A stretch of 7,588 nt of DNA from an uncultured Lachnospiraceae bacterium (GTDB lineage Bacteria; Bacillota; Clostridia; Lachnospirales; Lachnospiraceae): the NCBI GenBank assembly GCA_948665105.1, contig CAPNGW010000108.1, forward strand, positions 1-7,588. The letters run 5' to 3'. Below are positions 1-7,268 of this stretch, piece after piece. Within the stretch, counting starts at the first letter, position 1. Each line of letters begins with the position of its first letter. The position numbers and the translations under genes were made by a program. Below the pieces are notes generated by a model. The model saw only the letters and a program-made list of their open reading frames with translations. It did not search any database and had not been told where the DNA came from.

Positions 1-24
1 CTGTAAGAATTATAAATTTTAACT

Positions 25-1398
25 TCAACCCTTCGGTTTCTGGCCCTGCCTTCCCCATTCCTCCATAAGCTGCTCTCCTTCTTGGCTAAGGAGACAGTAA
101 TGTGCCCGCCGCATCACCAGGAACAGGATCCAGAGCACGAAAAACAGCACCAACGCCACCACCAGTGCCGCTAAGAAAATATTCCGGTTGGGCAAAAAGG
201 ACGTGGTTCCGTCAGAATTCCGGATTAACTCTGCATTTTTTAAAACGGCAGCCCCGATGGCAGGCCCTATTATACCCGGGATCAGCACCTGCCCGATGAT
301 ACGCATTCCCTGAAACTGCCCGGATTTCCCGGCGGGAATCCGGGTTCGAATCATGGCCCCAAAGATAGCCATCCCGGTGAGATATCCCGTCATCATAAAG
401 AGGGAGCCCACAAAGACAATCCCCATTTGGGTTCCCACATACAGGAGAATATATCCCACCGACAGAAAAATCACCGTGGGTACCACCGAGCTTTTAAAGC
501 CCAGCAAATCAAAGGTTCTCCCATAAAGGGCCGTGATGACAGCCGCCAGTATTATGGCCGGAGCCATAATGAACACGTAATTTGTCATGCCCAGAGCTTT
601 TTCATAGTACAGAATCAAGTAGGGCATGAATACCTGAATGGAGATGCCGAAAATGGCAAAAGCCCCGATGACTGCGTACAGCAGAGAATTGGCTTTTATC
701 ACCGAGGGACGGAAGCTGTAAGATAGCGTCTGAAAGTAACCCGTCCTGGCTTTTTCTTCTCTAAGTCCCGGCTTCTCATCAATGAGAAAGATGCCCAGAA
801 TGCCCATGAGCATCACAACCCCGCCAACCACTGTGTAAATGATGGTCCAGCTGGCGGCTTCCTCCAGATTAAACGCGGAAAATCCGCCAAATACCACAAG
901 AATACCCACCAGGGGCATCATGGAATTAATTCCCTCAATCCTCCCCCGGTTGGTCTCGTCGCCCCAGTCTGTCATCCAGGCGTTAAAGCAGGCGTCGTTG
1001 GCCCAGGAGCCCAAAAACGTCATTACGCAGTCTAAAATAATTACCAGGGTCACCCCCAGAGCCGCCGCCTGGACAGCGCTGCCCGCAAGGGGTGTCAATA
1101 AATCCATCCGAAGAAAGGCAAAGGACAGAATGGAGACGCCCCAGGCCAGATAACCGCCGCAGATAAACACCTTCCGCTTCCCCACATAATCCGTAAATGC
1201 GCCCATCAAAATAGTGGTCACGGTGGCCGCCACAGAGCTTAATCCCACCATCCGGGAAATATCTGCCGCCGAGGCGTGGAACATTTTGTATATGAACACA
1301 TTGAAATACATGTTCTCTACCACCCAGGCCACCTGCCCCATCAGGCTAAAAATCACCAGCGCCAGCCAGAATTTTTTCGTCAACCCTTGTTTTTTCAT
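25..1398 (-). CDS. MFS transporter, probable sugar or glycoside carrier
   Basis: This 457-residue protein is an integral membrane secondary transporter of the major facilitator superfamily. The hydrophobic pattern fits about 12 helices in two halves, with a charged cytoplasmic linker near residues 208-235. The conserved loop 2-3 motif is seen at residues 66-76 (G66, D70, G73, K74, R75), and a degenerate copy in the second half lies near 294-303 (GRTFDLLGFK). An RGR motif at 152-154 and the amphipathic stretch before IPG at 374-376 recall the glycoside/cation-symporter-like branch, but I cannot name a substrate. Length is normal for the family. The ATG at 1396-1398 is preceded by AGGAGG with a 4-base spacer and by its own promoter. 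The gene is separated from the sensory operon by a convergent small gene, so it is probably transcribed alone. Its stop is TGA at 25-27; the 24 bases beyond it show no terminator. The MFS call is secure; the substrate class is a guess. Confidence 0.9.
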   Translation of the reverse strand: MKKQGLTKKFWLALVIFSLMGQVAWVVENMYFNVFIYKMFHASAADISRMVGLSSVAATVTTILMGAFTDYVGKRKVFICGGYLAWGVSILSFAFLRMDLLTPLAGSAVQAAALGVTLVIILDCVMTFLGSWANDACFNAWMTDWGDETNRGRIEGINSMMPLVGILVVFGGFSAFNLEEAASWTIIYTVVGGVVMLMGILGIFLIDEKPGLREEKARTGYFQTLSYSFRPSVIKANSLLYAVIGAFAIFGISIQVFMPYLILYYEKALGMTNYVFIMAPAIILAAVITALYGRTFDLLGFKSSVVPTVIFLSVGYILLYVGTQMGIVFVGSLFMMTGYLTGMAIFGAMIRTRIPAGKSGQFQGMRIIGQVLIPGIIGPAIGAAVLKNAELIRNSDGTTSFLPNRNIFLAALVVALVLFFVLWILFLVMRRAHYCLLSQEGEQLMEEWGRQGQKPKG

Positions 1399-1402
1399 AA
1401 TG

Positions 1403-1408
1403 CCTCCT
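1403..1408 (-). promoter_or_regulatory. Ribosome binding site of the MFS gene
   Basis: The minus strand reads a full AGGAGG core, four bases ahead of the ATG at 1396-1398. A second AGGAG lies just upstream. This supports the chosen start. Confidence 0.8.
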
Positions 1409-1423
1409 GCTCCTTTTCTTTAC

Positions 1424-1452
1424 ATTATACCCCGTAATTTGTCCTTTGTACA
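1424..1452 (-). promoter_or_regulatory. Sigma-A-type promoter of the MFS gene
   Basis: On the minus strand a perfect -10 hexamer TATAAT (1424-1429) follows a -35-like TGTACA (1447-1452, four of six matches to TTGACA) with the ideal 17-base spacing. Transcription would start near 1417, just ahead of the AGGAGG site. No clear operator was seen around it. Confidence 0.72.
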
Positions 1453-1545
1453 TCCGGTGTTTATACAACCTTTGGCAAAGCTGTAACGTATAAAAAAAGT
1501 GCATCTGCAAAAACTATATGAAAAAGAAGGGAGCTTTAAGACATT

Positions 1546-1776
1546 ATGGAATTTAAAAACTCATTATTGAATGTTGTAGATGAAAAAAGCGGGAACAAAA
1601 AAGCCCCGGAATATACCCCCAATCTGGAGTATGATTTCTTTCGGTCCAACTCCACCACCGACTGTACCGGTTCCGTACCCCGGCCGCCTGAGACAGATGC
1701 AGAGCTGGACTCCTATCTGGATGTTTACAACTTTCTTCCCCAGTGCGCCATTGCCAAAGAGGACGACAGCCATTAA
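1546..1776 (+). CDS. Small acidic hypothetical protein (76 aa)
   Basis: I do not recognise this gene. The product is 76 residues, rich in Asp and Glu, with two cysteines (residues near 40 and 67). It has no signal peptide and no membrane segment, so it should be cytosolic. The central part is Pro/Ser/Thr-rich (TGSVPRPPETDAELDSYLD) and the end carries a hydrophobic patch (YNFLPQCAIA). A purine-rich AAGGGAG ends 12 bases before the ATG, which is somewhat far but usable. Upstream, TTGTCC (1439-1444) and TTATAC (1461-1466) with a 16-base gap form only a weak candidate promoter. The opposite frame in the same stretch encodes a Gly-rich, low-complexity peptide that looks less like a protein, which favours this strand. 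The gene is convergent with the sensory operon; the two stop codons abut. It could be a lineage-specific small regulator or an annotation artefact; comparison with related genomes would decide. Confidence 0.55.
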   Translation: MEFKNSLLNVVDEKSGNKKAPEYTPNLEYDFFRSNSTTDCTGSVPRPPETDAELDSYLDVYNFLPQCAIAKEDDSH

Positions 1777-2802
1777 TTAATCAAAATCGGTGACATTTTC
1801 CAGGGTCACCTTCTGGTAGGGCAAATAGATGTACCGCTCATTCTCAAAGGGTATCTCATCCATGCCCTCCCCAAGCACCAGGGCGGCAGACAGCTTCGCA
1901 ATCACCTCTGCCTGCCCTTCCTTGTCGTGGTATACCGTTCCGGAAAGTCGCCCCTCGGTCACTGCCAGAAGTCCCGCCTTGGTTCCGTCAATGCCAAAGA
2001 ATACCGGCAGTGCAGACTCCGTATGGTTAAAGGTCTCATAGGCATCCAGGGCTCCCAGGGCCATATCGTCATTGTTTGCAAGGACAAGCTCGATTTCATT
2101 CTGATATTGGCTGATTAGCTGCTGCATCCGGTTTTTCGCCTGGGCGCGGTTCCAGTTGGCAATCTGAAAGCTCAGCTTCTCCAGTTCAATCCCACTGTTC
2201 TTTAAGGTTTCCACCGCATTTTCCGTGCGGATGATGGCATCCTGATGCCCCGGCTCCCCTTCCAGTACCACATACTGAATCTTGCCATCCTTATTGCGGT
2301 CAATCCGGCTGTTATCCTCTATGGCTGCCACTGCCAGCTCTCCCTGCATCACTCCGGACTGCTTGGCATCTGCCCCCACATAATAAAGCTTATCCCACTG
2401 GAGCATGTCCTCCGCCACCGGTTCCCGGTTAAAAAATATGATAGGCACATCCTGCTCCCGGGCAAGGTCAATAATCTCAGAGGGGTCCGTTCTGTCCGCA
2501 AGGTTCACGCAGAGCACATTGCAGCCTGCGGCAAGCATTTCCTTTACCTGGTCATTCTGGGTTCTCTGGGAGCCGGCCGCATCCCGGATGAGTACTGTAG
2601 TCATAATCCCCTCATTCTTTAAGCCATCCATTTCCTTTTTCAGGCAATCAATCCACTCACTTAAGAATGCGTCGCTCTGGTTGTAGCAGGCCACGCCCAA
2701 AGACACCGTATCCGGCGTATCCGGCTGCTTCCCGCAGGATACGAGAAGCTGTATGCTCACAAGCAGCAGGAAGCCCGCCATCCATTTTTTCTTTCTGCTC
2801 AT
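1777..2802 (-). CDS. MglB-like glucose/galactose-binding lipoprotein
   Basis: This 341-residue protein is an exported lipoprotein of the periplasmic sugar-binding family. It has a basic N-terminus, a hydrophobic stretch at 8-22 and a lipobox LLVSC with Cys23. It aligns through its length with E. coli MglB. Sugar-pocket equivalents retained are Y40, D44, F46, N125, H186, D188, R192, W217, N244 and D272; the position matching E. coli N256 is H292 and that matching M182 is N216. The calcium loop is intact (D168, N170, D172, Q176, with E238 as the distant ligand). The likely ligand is therefore glucose or galactose. It is the last gene of the regulator-kinase operon, 16 bases after the previous binding protein, with GAGGTG five bases... 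upstream of ATG 2800-2802 (spacer 4). In this setting it may act as a receptor for the kinase, as a spare binding protein for the neighbouring mgl transporter, or both. Its role in sensing is inferred. I leave the symbol blank because the mgl operon proper probably has its own mglB outside the window. Confidence 0.9.
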   Translation of the reverse strand: MSRKKKWMAGFLLLVSIQLLVSCGKQPDTPDTVSLGVACYNQSDAFLSEWIDCLKKEMDGLKNEGIMTTVLIRDAAGSQRTQNDQVKEMLAAGCNVLCVNLADRTDPSEIIDLAREQDVPIIFFNREPVAEDMLQWDKLYYVGADAKQSGVMQGELAVAAIEDNSRIDRNKDGKIQYVVLEGEPGHQDAIIRTENAVETLKNSGIELEKLSFQIANWNRAQAKNRMQQLISQYQNEIELVLANNDDMALGALDAYETFNHTESALPVFFGIDGTKAGLLAVTEGRLSGTVYHDKEGQAEVIAKLSAALVLGEGMDEIPFENERYIYLPYQKVTLENVTDFD

Positions 2803-2806
2803 ACTG

Positions 2807-2812
2807 CACCTC
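2807..2812 (-). promoter_or_regulatory. Ribosome binding site of the MglB-like gene
   Basis: The minus strand reads GAGGTG in the 16-base gap after the upstream stop, four bases before the ATG at 2800-2802. It supports this start and independent initiation within the polycistronic message. Confidence 0.7.
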
Positions 2813-2818
2813 TTATTT

Positions 2819-3778
2819 CTACTGACTCATGGTAAAAATAATTTCCTGGTTTTCTTTGTCAAACAACGTCTCCTTGCGCAGAACCGTATAAGAAACCGTC
2901 ATATCCTGCATGTGGTAGAAGGGGCGCTCAAGGGCCTTTGCAATTTCTGTCATGCTCTGGTAGCCCATATAGAATTCGTCAGGCACCACCATGCACCGGG
3001 CATTTCCCGAATCCAGATAGTAGACGGCCTCCATGGACCTTCCGATTCCATACACAAGCGCTCCCCTAAGGTTGTTGGCCGCAGACGCTTCTCCGGCCAT
3101 AATCAGGCTGTCATCATCCAGGGCGATGATAACGTCCACCCTGGCCTCATTCTCCGGCCTCTGCTCCGGCTCCTGGTCATCCGTCCACCACAGGCTCCAC
3201 AGCAGTGTTGCTCCCCCCTCCTCTATTCCATCCAGAAATCCCTCTCTCCGGTTTAAGAGTGCCTTAGAACCGTCGTCCCTTGCCAAAATCCCCAGGTTTT
3301 TTCCTAGAAGATTCCCGCTGTAGTCTTCCATCAATTCCCGGGCCAGAGCCTTGCCCAGAGCGTAATGGTCCGGCTCCACCGTGGGAAGCTCAAAAGCTCC
3401 ACCATCCCCCGCCAGTATAACCGGAACCTTATAATCTGTTTCTCTTAAGTTTTCCTGGGAATTCCCCTCAAAAACAGGCTGTACAATGACACCATCCGCC
3501 CCCCTGTCAATTTCCTGGTCTATGATGCTTTTTTCCTCCGCAGTGGTCAGTATATTTCCGGTACTGGTCACCACCAGATTCACCCCGTAATCCTGGGCCG
3601 CCATTCTCAGCCCGTATTTGAAGGAGGCCCACTGGGCGTCGTCCGAATCCGGAAGGATTGCAGAAACTCTGTGAACCTTTCCCTGATAATTTTCCCGTGT
3701 CATAGCCATGGCCACCACAATAACCAGAACAGCCAGCATGGCCTCTATCAGAATAAACATTTTCCCGCTATTCTTCAT
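2819..3778 (-). CDS. Membrane-anchored substrate-binding-type protein, putative kinase co-receptor
   Basis: This 319-residue protein has an N-terminal membrane segment (about 8-26) followed by a periplasmic-binding-protein fold of the LacI/ribose type (Peripla_BP_4 class). Fold signs are the first strand and D/W region at 37-50, GADGVIVQP at 93-101, the hinge-domain stretch NLGILARDDGS at 161-171 and the IIALDDDSLIMAG region at 217-229. There is no lipobox: the hydrophobic segment contains no cysteine and the only Cys is at 262. It is therefore probably held by an uncleaved signal anchor with the binding domain outside. Where sugar-binding relatives usually have G-x-D after the last strand, this one reads YGIGRS (243-248), so the ligand pocket is diverged. 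The ATG overlaps the end of the kinase gene by 11 bases and has AGGGG seven bases upstream, so translation is coupled. It resembles the XylFII type of sensory binding protein that partners a LytS/YesM kinase; that role is inferred from context and topology. The ligand is unknown. Confidence 0.85.
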   Translation of the reverse strand: MKNSGKMFILIEAMLAVLVIVVAMAMTRENYQGKVHRVSAILPDSDDAQWASFKYGLRMAAQDYGVNLVVTSTGNILTTAEEKSIIDQEIDRGADGVIVQPVFEGNSQENLRETDYKVPVILAGDGGAFELPTVEPDHYALGKALARELMEDYSGNLLGKNLGILARDDGSKALLNRREGFLDGIEEGGATLLWSLWWTDDQEPEQRPENEARVDVIIALDDDSLIMAGEASAANNLRGALVYGIGRSMEAVYYLDSGNARCMVVPDEFYMGYQSMTEIAKALERPFYHMQDMTVSYTVLRKETLFDKENQEIIFTMSQ

Positions 3779-5642
3779 CCTTCATCCCCTGCGCTTCCTT
3801 ATCATTCCCTGCTCCCCTTAAAAACCCCTGCCCCTTCTCAAGGACTTCCCTGTTTTCCTCGGTATAGGGGACTGCCGGCATACGGATGAATACACTTGTC
3901 CCCGCATCCGGCTCACTTGTGACCGTAAGACCATATTCCCTGCCAAAGAGGATTTGAATCCGGTTGTTGACGTTTACCAGCCCCACCCCGGAACCATGCC
4001 TGGGCGAGCGCTTATTACCTTTAAGCACCAGGGCCACCTCCTCCCCGGACATGCCCAATCCATTGTCTGTCACTTGAAGGATAGCATCCTCCCCCTGAAG
4101 TCTTCCGGTCACCCTGATTTCACCGCTGTCCTCCATGCCGCCTACACCGTAATGAATGGCATTTTCAAGAATCGGCTGCAAAATCAGCTTCACGGTACAC
4201 AGGGAATATAAGGCAGCATCCACATCGAAAATAACGGTAAAGGCATTTTTGTAACGTACCTTCTGGATATTCATATAGCTCTGTGCATGCTGTAGCTCCT
4301 CCTTCACCGTAATGACGGAGCGCCCCTTAGAAAGGCTGATACGGAACAGTCTGGCCAGCTGTGAAATCATGAAGACAGCTTCCTCATTCCGCTCTCCTTC
4401 CACCATCCAGATAATAGATTCCAGTGCATTGTATAAAAAATGTGGGTTAATCTGGCTTTGCAGCGCCTCAAACTCACTTTTTCTTCTCTCCGCCTGTTCC
4501 AGGAGGATTCGCTGCATCAGGCTGTCAATCTGCTCATATGATTTTTGTACGGAATATCCCAGGTGCCTGATTTCCGTGGAGCCTCCGATGTAAATTTCCG
4601 GCTTCTCCCCCGCTTCATATTTCACAATGGAATGATTCAGCTCCAAAATCGGCCTTGAAATCCGCAGAGAAACCACACGGTTAATCAGGACCAGCATGAT
4701 GACCATCAGAAGTATCATTATCATGATAAAATATTTCACATCCACCATACCATGGGCAAAGGTGGAGTATGGAATCACGCTCACCAGCTTCCAGCCGGTG
4801 TAGCTTATGGTACTGACCAGCACCTTCCTGCGTTCTCCCTCAAAGATTTCATCATAGGCGCCGTCCTTGTAGCCCGCCACGGCTTCACTGTTCTCGCTGT
4901 ATATTTTCTGGCTGATTTGTATCTGCCGGGGATGATAAATAATCTGTCCGTTGCTGTCACACAGATAGTAATATTGTCCGCTGTTTAAGGTGTTCACCTG
5001 ATTCATCATCCGGAAGATATTGGAGTAATCCATATCCACCAGAAGAACGCCAAGCTGGGAATCTCCCTGATCGGTGAGCTCCACCACCCGGCTTAAGGAA
5101 ATCACCCAATAATAGCGGCGGGTGCCGTCGTCAAAAAGATTCTGAATATGGGGCGTGGAGAAGTGCATATTTTCCATTCTCCCCATGGCCTGACGAAACC
5201 AATCCTGTCTTGTGACGTTGGGATCCTCCTTCTGGGAGGCCACCGGCTCTGCCGCCAGCAGGCTCCCGCTGCTGTTGTATATGGCAATGCTCCGAAGGTC
5301 TTCCCGTTTGGCCTCATACAGCAGGTTCATGCCCCTTTGAATCTCCTGCTTTTGACTGGAAAATTCATTTTCCTTAATTACATTGTAGTAAACCGCGTCC
5401 GATATCTGCCGCATGCTCACCAGGTAATCTTCGAGATTCTCTCCGGTCTGTTCCAGAAGCTTCCTGGAGTTTTGGACATTCTCCTGCCGGGACAGGGCGG
5501 AAAACCGTACATACAAAACAATCCCTAAAAACAGCATAATGGAAATAGAAATCAGGGAGAAGGCCCACATGAGGGTGGACTGTATTCCCTTGGGTCTTAG
5601 TGCCTTCAATTGTCCGAAATATTTATGCTTCACGTTGTTCAT
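3768..5642 (-). CDS. YesM/LytS-type sensor histidine kinase with dCache and HAMP domains
   Basis: This 624-residue membrane kinase should autophosphorylate on histidine in response to an extracellular cue and pass the phosphate to the regulator encoded just upstream. Order: cytoplasmic tail, TM1 about 23-47, a large extracellular dCache-like sensor about 50-300 (DWFRQA at 147-152, a PYWxxS-like region at 177-186, GWKLVSVIP at 283-291), TM2 about 303-322, HAMP about 323-378, then the His_kinase domain with QINPHFLYN (phospho-acceptor H401) and a HATPase domain. The N-box has N494, the G1 box is DNGLGM (526-531) and the G2 box is GSGVGL (550-555). All key residues are present. Length is normal for the class. 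I chose the ATG at 5642, which overlaps the regulator by 20 bases; a longer in-frame ATG at 5693 sits inside the conserved regulator end and has no ribosome site. A GTG at 5633 is the alternative. The last 25 or so residues are charged and variable. The kinase overlaps the next gene by 11 bases. Confidence 0.93.
   Translation of the reverse strand: MNNVKHKYFGQLKALRPKGIQSTLMWAFSLISISIMLFLGIVLYVRFSALSRQENVQNSRKLLEQTGENLEDYLVSMRQISDAVYYNVIKENEFSSQKQEIQRGMNLLYEAKREDLRSIAIYNSSGSLLAAEPVASQKEDPNVTRQDWFRQAMGRMENMHFSTPHIQNLFDDGTRRYYWVISLSRVVELTDQGDSQLGVLLVDMDYSNIFRMMNQVNTLNSGQYYYLCDSNGQIIYHPRQIQISQKIYSENSEAVAGYKDGAYDEIFEGERRKVLVSTISYTGWKLVSVIPYSTFAHGMVDVKYFIMIMILLMVIMLVLINRVVSLRISRPILELNHSIVKYEAGEKPEIYIGGSTEIRHLGYSVQKSYEQIDSLMQRILLEQAERRKSEFEALQSQINPHFLYNALESIIWMVEGERNEEAVFMISQLARLFRISLSKGRSVITVKEELQHAQSYMNIQKVRYKNAFTVIFDVDAALYSLCTVKLILQPILENAIHYGVGGMEDSGEIRVTGRLQGEDAILQVTDNGLGMSGEEVALVLKGNKRSPRHGSGVGLVNVNNRIQILFGREYGLTVTSEPDAGTSVFIRMPAVPYTEENREVLEKGQGFLRGAGNDKEAQGMKDEE
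3786..3790 (-). promoter_or_regulatory. Internal ribosome binding site of the anchored binding protein
   Basis: AGGGG on the minus strand lies inside the kinase 3' end, seven bases before the ATG at 3776-3778. It shows that the overlap is a real translational start and fixes the N-terminus of the anchored protein. Confidence 0.6.
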
Positions 5643-7233
5643 GCTCCGTTCGGTATTTGGAGGGCGATACGCCGAACCGCCGCTTAAATACATAGCTGAA
5701 ATAATTTGGGTCGCTGTAGCCCACCTGCTTTCCTATGACATAGCTTTTATCATTTGTCTCAATCAAAAGCCGGGCTGCCCGTTCCATGCGGTAGTCCGTC
5801 AAATAGCCAACAAAGGATTTCCCCGTCTCCTTTTTAAATATGGTAGAAAAATAAGCGTTTGACACACCCAGCGTCTCACAGATATAGTCCAGGGACAGCT
5901 CTTCCTCCTGATAGTTCTGGCGGATATAGTCCTTGGCTTTTGTCACAAAGGATTTTGTGGAGCTGCTGCGGGCTTGAAGCAGCCTTCGATGACAGCAGAG
6001 GCTTACATCCGTAAGCCATGCCTGCAGCTCTTCCCGCTCCAAATCCAGCAGATTTATGTACATCTGCCGCAAATCCTTTGACTCCCCCTCCAGCTCAATA
6101 TCATTGTTGACGGAAAACCGGTACAATGCGCTCATAAGCTCCATGATACTGGCATGGTGCTGCTTTAAAGATTTTGCAGAGGCAAAGAGGTGCTCCGTGT
6201 ACTCCTTGACTGCCTTAAGAACCGCCTCCCCAGGCCCCAGACGAATGGTTTTAAAGAGGCTTGACAATTCCACGTCGCTGGCAGTGGCGGATACCCTCGT
6301 TTCCCCCGGTGAAACCTCCTTGATATTGATTGCCCTGGAAGCTCCGTAGATGGCCCGATAGGAAACTGCCTCCCTTGCGCTGTCGTAGGACCTTGATAAT
6401 TCCAGAATATGTTTGCATACCTGGCCGATTCCCACGGTCACCACCGCCCCCAGAATACGGTGCACATATCGGCAGAACCTATCGCATTCATCCGTCAGCT
6501 CCGAAACCTCGTTCTCATCCTTAAGCTGAATAATCAGGATGATATTTCCCAGGTAGGAAAAGCATTTTGCCCTCCACTTCTCTCCCAGCCGCTCCTCCGC
6601 CTGCTTCTGGATGGAGGTGGTAAGGAGCAGTGCATTCATGGACTCAGGCACCTGGCTTAAAGAGGTATGTACCACAGCACAGCAGAAAAACGGACCGGGA
6701 AAGGAAATCCGGTAATCGGAAAGATACCGGGAAAGCTCCTCCTCCTGAATACTTCCCGCCAGCAGTGTGGAGTAGAAATTAGCCTGCAAAAGAGGCAGGG
6801 ACTTAAGATAATAGTCCTGCAGAATCTGTACATTCCGCTTTTCATGTATCTCCAAATCAAGCTTATGCTTCATATTGGTAAATACCTGGGTGAGCTCCAG
6901 GGCATTCACCGGCTTTAAAATATACTCCTCTATCTCCAGATGCACTGCCTCCTTGGCATATTCAAACTCGTCAAATCCGGTAAAAATCAAAATCTTCGTA
7001 TCCGGAAACTCCGTCTTGATGCGGTGGGCCAGCTCCATGCCGTCCATATAGGGCATCTTGATATCTGTCATAACCACGTCGGGCAAAAGCTCTTCCACCA
7101 GCTCCAGCGCCTTCACACCGTTGTTGGCAATACCAACCACCTGAAAGCCCAGGCTTGCCCAGTCAAGCTTTTTCATCATCACCTGTATGACTTCTTCCTC
7201 ATCATCGGCAAAGAGAACTGTATAAGCATCCAT
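5623..7233 (-). CDS. YesN-type response regulator, receiver plus AraC DNA-binding domain
   Basis: This 536-residue cytoplasmic transcription factor is the partner of the kinase encoded next. The receiver domain (about 3-122) keeps the acidic pair D10/D11, the phospho-acceptor D57 (in VMTDIKMPYMDG), T85 and K107. The middle region (about 140-420) is the long linker usual in this family; GIG at 268-270 followed by the SYxxAxxAxxYR pattern (282-293) resembles the degenerate GGDEF-like domain seen in CdaR and YesN-type proteins, with no sign of cyclase activity. The C-terminus (about 430-536) is a two-helix-turn-helix AraC domain: first HTH about 447-468 (LDYICETLGVSNAYFS), second about 497-519, ending in the typical GYSDPNYFSYVFKRRFGVSP block. 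The length is normal. The ATG at 7231-7233 has GGTGAG five bases upstream and lies 36 bases after a strong -10 box. Targets are not visible directly; the adjacent mgl genes and this operon itself are the obvious candidates. Confidence 0.94.
   Translation of the reverse strand: MDAYTVLFADDEEEVIQVMMKKLDWASLGFQVVGIANNGVKALELVEELLPDVVMTDIKMPYMDGMELAHRIKTEFPDTKILIFTGFDEFEYAKEAVHLEIEEYILKPVNALELTQVFTNMKHKLDLEIHEKRNVQILQDYYLKSLPLLQANFYSTLLAGSIQEEELSRYLSDYRISFPGPFFCCAVVHTSLSQVPESMNALLLTTSIQKQAEERLGEKWRAKCFSYLGNIILIIQLKDENEVSELTDECDRFCRYVHRILGAVVTVGIGQVCKHILELSRSYDSAREAVSYRAIYGASRAINIKEVSPGETRVSATASDVELSSLFKTIRLGPGEAVLKAVKEYTEHLFASAKSLKQHHASIMELMSALYRFSVNNDIELEGESKDLRQMYINLLDLEREELQAWLTDVSLCCHRRLLQARSSSTKSFVTKAKDYIRQNYQEEELSLDYICETLGVSNAYFSTIFKKETGKSFVGYLTDYRMERAARLLIETNDKSYVIGKQVGYSDPNYFSYVFKRRFGVSPSKYRTEHEQREA
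5644..5647 (-). promoter_or_regulatory. GGAG element near the kinase start
   Basis: GGAG on the minus strand ends one base before the ATG at 5640-5642, too close for normal use, but ten bases before an in-frame GTG at 5631-5633, which is a workable distance. It lies inside the regulator gene. Either the ATG is reached by coupling from the regulator stop, or the GTG is the true start and the protein is three residues shorter. Confidence 0.35.
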
Positions 7234-7238
7234 TGTAT

Positions 7239-7244
7239 CTCACC
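7239..7244 (-). promoter_or_regulatory. Ribosome binding site of the response regulator
   Basis: GGTGAG on the minus strand sits five bases before the ATG at 7231-7233. It is a moderate Shine-Dalgarno match and supports the start. Confidence 0.6.
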
Positions 7245-7268
7245 GTCCAAACATTTTCCATTTTTTAT

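Noticed and set aside
1472..1494. TTGGCA and TATAAA as a promoter for the small gene
   Set aside because: The gap between the hexamers is only 11 bases, far below the 16-18 needed.
1482..1497. TGTAACGTATAAAAAA as a second cre-like site upstream of the small gene
   Set aside because: It lacks one base of the TGWAARCG half, so the spacing does not fit the consensus.
1491..1510. Possible minus-strand terminator: TGCAGATGCA followed by seven T residues
   Set aside because: The stem would be only four base pairs with a two-base loop, which cannot form a stable hairpin.
1518..1556. Twelve-codon plus-strand frame starting with ATG just before the small gene
   Set aside because: It has no ribosome site of its own and overlaps that of the small gene; no sign that it is a leader peptide.
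1564..1773. Minus-strand open frame of 69 codons directly downstream of the MglB-like gene
   Set aside because: It is antisense to the small acidic gene, has no ribosome site, and its product is Gly-rich and low in complexity; it looks like a shadow frame.
2753..3256. Plus-strand open frame of 167 codons
   Set aside because: It is antisense to the anchored binding protein, whose family features are clear; its His/Leu/Arg-rich composition is that of an antisense shadow.
5148..5528. Plus-strand open frame of 126 codons
   Set aside because: It lies wholly antisense to the kinase sensor domain and shows no ribosome site or recognisable motif.
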